DNA of 16,180 bases, taken from NCBI GenBank assembly GCA_031278965.1, contig JAITJJ010000040.1, forward strand, positions 1 through 16,180, written 5' to 3'. Made by a program: the position numbers and the translations under genes. The stretch comes from Deferribacteraceae bacterium (GTDB taxonomy: Bacteria > Chrysiogenota > Deferribacteres > Deferribacterales > JAISNW01). Below, piece after piece: positions 13,932-16,180 of the stretch (within the stretch, counting starts at the first letter, position 1; the number at the start of each line of letters is the position of its first letter). The notes under the pieces were generated by a model. It was given only the letters and a program-made list of their open reading frames with translations. It had not been told where the DNA came from and did not search any database.

Positions 13932-15743
13932 ATGAAGAAATTGTTTACTGTTTTTATTATGTTTGCTCTTACGGCAGGTTTTTGCGTGTATGCGCAGCAG
14001 TTTTCTCCTCAGGAGGTTAAGGATCATTCTATCGGAGAAAAAGCAAAATATCTTGCCGGCTCCCATGTGGAAAAGGGCAATTCGGATTGCATCACTTGCC
14101 ACGATGGAAAAGTTAAGGTTGACGATAGTGAAACATCAATCAATACCGCCTGTATGAACTGTCACGGCGATCTGCCGAGCGTTGCAGAATCTGTGGCACC
14201 TAAGGGAGAGATTAACCCGCATAAATCTCATTTGGGCACGATCAACTGTACCGCCTGCCATACCGGACATACGCCCTCTTTTGTATACTGCAACAACTGC
14301 CACAGCTTTGCGGAGCTTAACATTCCGTTTGCGGGCAAAAAGCCCCAATACAAGACCTTTGATGTTAAAGATTACGCTAAGGCAAAACCGCTCTTTTCAG
14401 AGAAGTATGACTTGGTGATAATAGGTTCTGGAGGTGCAGGGTATGCCGCGGCAATAACTGCAAAAGAAGCCGGCGCAAAAGTTGTAGTCTTGGAAAAGAT
14501 GCCTATACCGGGCGGGAACAGCCAACTTTCAGCCGGAGGCACAAATGCGGCTTGGACAAAATTCCAGAAGTTGGCAAATATTACCGACAGCCCTGAAAAT
14601 ATGTTCTACGACACGATGAAAGGCGGTAGTTTTAAAAGCGACCCCAAGTTGGTAAACATTCTTGCTTTCAAATCCAACGATACGATTGAATGGCTGAGTT
14701 CTTACGGGATAAACCTAAGTCAGGTCAATGCCGGCGGCGGAGCGTCTCAGCCCCGTTTCCATGCACCCGCGGGGGGTATTGCGGTTGGTTCATACCTCAT
14801 AAATAATATGAAGCGTATCGCCGAAGAAAAAAATATTGAGGTTCGCCTAAACTCTAAGGCAGTTCACCTCCTCATCAACAAAAACAGGGAAGTAACCGGA
14901 GTTTTGGTGGAAGGCAAACACTCCGGGCTCTATCTGATTCAAGCCAAGTCAGTTGTTTTGGCTGCCGGCGGTTTTTCCGCCAATGCCGCCTTGGTAGAGA
15001 GTCTGCGCCCTGCATTTAAGGGGATGACCACTTCCAACCAACCCGGAGCACTAGGGGAAGGCATGGCGCTTGCCGCAGATGCAGGGGCAACCCTTATTGA
15101 TATGAACGAGATTCAGATCCATCCGTCTGTTGCGGTGGGAAGCCAGATACTTATAACCGAGGCGGTAAGGGGGGTTGGGGCAATCTTGGTAAATCATGAG
15201 GGCAACCGCTTTGTGGATGAACTCACTACGCGGGATAAAGCCTCCGCCGCTATCCTTGCTCAAAAAGGCAAAACCGCTTACCTCATTATTGATGATGATA
15301 CGGTGGAACGCCTTGCACAGATTAAAGGATATTTCCATTTGGGGCTTGTAAAGAGCGGCAATACCATTGCGGAACTTGCAAAGGCAATAAATGTTCCGGC
15401 GGATAATCTTGCTAAAACCATTGAACGTTACAACGGCTTTGTTGCTAAAAATAAAGATGATGATTTCGGACGCAAGATTATGCGGCAGAATTTCGGGCAT
15501 GGGAGTTATCACGCCATAGAGGTTGCTCCGGGTGTCCACTACACAATGGGCGGAGCTTACATAAACACCGATGCACAGGTTCTTGACAAAGACTTAAAAC
15601 CTATAAAGAATCTTTACGGCGCAGGTGAAGTGACCGGCGGCGTTCACGGAACAAACCGCTTAGGCGGCAACTCCACCTCCGAGATGATCACATTTGGGCG
15701 GATTGCGGGGGAAAGCGCAGTTAAGAATGCGGGAGTAAAATAA
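13932..15743 (+). CDS. Periplasmic tetrahaem flavocytochrome c (fumarate reductase)
   Basis: A 603-residue soluble periplasmic enzyme predicted to reduce fumarate to succinate as a terminal electron acceptor. A Sec signal (MKKLFTVFIMFALTAGFCVYA, cut before QQ) leads to a haem domain with four CXXCH motifs at Cys 53, 74, 106 and 120. The FAD-binding domain opens with IIGSGGAGYAAAITAKEAG (Gly 165 on). The substrate residues known from Shewanella Fcc3 are present: His 397 (IQIHPS), Thr 409-Glu 410 and the proton donor Arg 413 (ITEAVRG), His 536 (GVHYTMGG) and Arg 576 (GTNRLGGN). This set favours fumarate over urocanate or methacrylate. The residue after His 536 is Tyr, where Fcc3 has a second His. 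The ATG has GGAAGG at 13921-13926; upstream TTG 13914 is rejected because it would add six residues before the signal peptide. It stands alone, with no quinol dehydrogenase beside it. Confidence 0.93.
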   Translation: MKKLFTVFIMFALTAGFCVYAQQFSPQEVKDHSIGEKAKYLAGSHVEKGNSDCITCHDGKVKVDDSETSINTACMNCHGDLPSVAESVAPKGEINPHKSHLGTINCTACHTGHTPSFVYCNNCHSFAELNIPFAGKKPQYKTFDVKDYAKAKPLFSEKYDLVIIGSGGAGYAAAITAKEAGAKVVVLEKMPIPGGNSQLSAGGTNAAWTKFQKLANITDSPENMFYDTMKGGSFKSDPKLVNILAFKSNDTIEWLSSYGINLSQVNAGGGASQPRFHAPAGGIAVGSYLINNMKRIAEEKNIEVRLNSKAVHLLINKNREVTGVLVEGKHSGLYLIQAKSVVLAAGGFSANAALVESLRPAFKGMTTSNQPGALGEGMALAADAGATLIDMNEIQIHPSVAVGSQILITEAVRGVGAILVNHEGNRFVDELTTRDKASAAILAQKGKTAYLIIDDDTVERLAQIKGYFHLGLVKSGNTIAELAKAINVPADNLAKTIERYNGFVAKNKDDDFGRKIMRQNFGHGSYHAIEVAPGVHYTMGGAYINTDAQVLDKDLKPIKNLYGAGEVTGGVHGTNRLGGNSTSEMITFGRIAGESAVKNAGVK

Positions 15744-15744
15744 A

Positions 15745-15774
15745 CTCCGGTATTGAACCTCATCTCCGGTATTG
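15745..15774 (+). repeat. 11-bp direct repeat after the flavocytochrome stop
   Basis: CTCCGGTATTG occurs at 15745-15755 and again at 15764-15774, 19 bp apart. It could be chance or a small duplication. Confidence 0.7.
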
Positions 15775-15782
15775 GGCTTTGG

Positions 15783-15820
15783 GAGGGGAACGCGCTTAAC
15801 AAAGTGCGTCCCCCTCTTTT
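15783..15820 (+). terminator. Rho-independent terminator of the flavocytochrome gene
   Basis: A 15-bp stem (15783-15797 against 15802-15816) with one mismatch, one G-T pair and loop AACA is followed by TTTT. It is GC-rich at the base (GAGGGG/CCCCTC). Confidence 0.8.
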
Positions 15821-15891
15821 GGAACTATTTAAAAAAACACCCTGCATAGAAGAGAAGCGCAAAAAGGGGTAAGACGAAGTTGCCAAAGCCC

Positions 15892-15920
15892 TTGAATTAA
15901 TCTTTTAAATCGCTTATTAT
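15892..15920 (+). promoter_or_regulatory. Promoter placing the transcript start at the methylase ATG
   Basis: TTGAAT (15892-15897) and TATTAT (15915-15920) are 17 bp apart, each 5 of 6 to consensus or close. A start 7 nt downstream is 15927, the A of the ATG. There is no Shine-Dalgarno sequence. Confidence 0.5.
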
Positions 15921-15926
15921 ACCGCT

Positions 15927-16067
15927 ATGAAAGAGCAGGTTCATCTCAATTTCAGAGATACTATAAACTACGGAAGTTTTTATACTCCAACTTATATAGT
16001 TGATAAAGTATATGATATTCTGCGGAGAAATGTAGGAGCTCTGGATAATTTCACCGTTACAGTGTAA
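15927..16067 (+). pseudogene. Truncated N-terminus of an N6-adenine DNA methyltransferase (restriction-modification type)
   Basis: Only 46 residues remain: MKEQVHLNFRDTINYGSFYT, then PTYIVDKVYDILRRNVGALDNFTVTV. The YGSFYTP-x-x-IVDKVYDIL segment is the conserved opening of Eco57I/HsdM-like N6-adenine methylases, where it is followed after about 15-20 residues by the SAM-binding motif I (TVLD-x-SCGxG). Here the frame stops at TVTV, exactly where motif I should begin. The last codons (ACA GTG TAA) coincide with a possible insertion-sequence end at 16063, so the gene appears to be interrupted by an insertion; the rest could lie beyond the window. Function is lost unless the insertion is excised. 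Confidence 0.5.
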
Positions 16068-16180
16068 AGTGTTTTTGAAAATGTCCCAAAAAAATTAAGA
16101 CATAAGTATTTGGATTTTTAATTTTACGTTTTTTTGAGCATTAATATCTGGGGTGGATTCCTGAGGGCTGTTAAAAAGGG
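16063..16180 (+). mobile_element. Possible end of an insertion sequence, IS21-like, running off the window
   Basis: TGTAAAGTGTTTTTGAAAAT at 16063-16082, then GTCCC, resembles the TGT-starting ends of IS21-family elements, which often hold an AAAATG-(T/A)CCC motif. The following DNA is AT-rich with no frame I can support before the edge. The assignment rests on resemblance and on its position at the break in the methylase gene; the other end and the istA/istB genes are not in view. Confidence 0.3.

Noticed and set aside
15051..15539. 162-codon minus-strand frame
   Set aside because: It is antisense to the conserved flavoprotein domain and has no ribosome site or family match.

Overview
The window reads as a stretch of bacterial chromosome from a Gram-negative, probably anaerobic organism that respires with periplasmic electron carriers. 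The evidence is two lipoproteins with lipoboxes, a TonB-type protein, a secreted tetrahaem flavocytochrome with the fumarate reductase active site, a carboxyltransferase next to an OadG-like membrane subunit (the pairing seen in Na+-pumping decarboxylases), and an endonuclease-type MutL as found in bacteria without MutH. I cannot name the phylum from the sequence. Base composition looks even, with no obvious foreign island except the last part (about 13.3 kb onward between and beyond the genes), where remnants of mobile DNA appear.

Layout. (1) 258-5478, plus strand: a tight operon behind a textbook sigma70 promoter: gamma-carbonic anhydrase, accA, mutL, an mmdA/pccB-type carboxyltransferase and an oadG/mmdD-like small membrane protein. 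(2) 5630-7232, minus strand: a TonB-like protein followed by an orphan lipoprotein. Neither has a Shine-Dalgarno sequence; both have a -10-like element placed so that transcription would begin at the ATG. (3) 7346-7701: tmRNA (ssrA), divergent from the TonB-like gene, with tag ANDTQELALAA, followed by a perfect 17-bp hairpin. (4) 7948-10415, plus: a LysM lipoprotein, then long-form hpf and hprK, overlapping by one base. The HPr kinase carries Gln where I expect a conserved His. (5) 10648-13297, plus: two overlapping genes made of MORN_2/YwqK-type repeats, a soluble protein with about 20 units and a smaller membrane-anchored one. (6) 13298-13931: no intact gene, but a frameshifted IS630-like transposase remnant and a 12-bp palindrome. 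(7) 13932-15743: flavocytochrome c fumarate reductase behind its own consensus promoter and in front of a strong terminator. (8) 15927-16180: the first 46 codons of an N6-adenine DNA methylase, cut short just where a possible insertion-sequence end begins.

How it fits together. Region 1 groups enzymes that handle CO2, bicarbonate and carboxyl-biotin; their partners (AccD, biotin carrier, decarboxylase beta subunit) must be elsewhere. Regions 3 and 4 hold ribosome rescue, ribosome hibernation and carbon-regulation genes, i.e. starvation physiology. The best candidate for an undescribed system is the MORN_2 repeat pair; the most unexpected genome-style signal is the set of genes that look leaderless.
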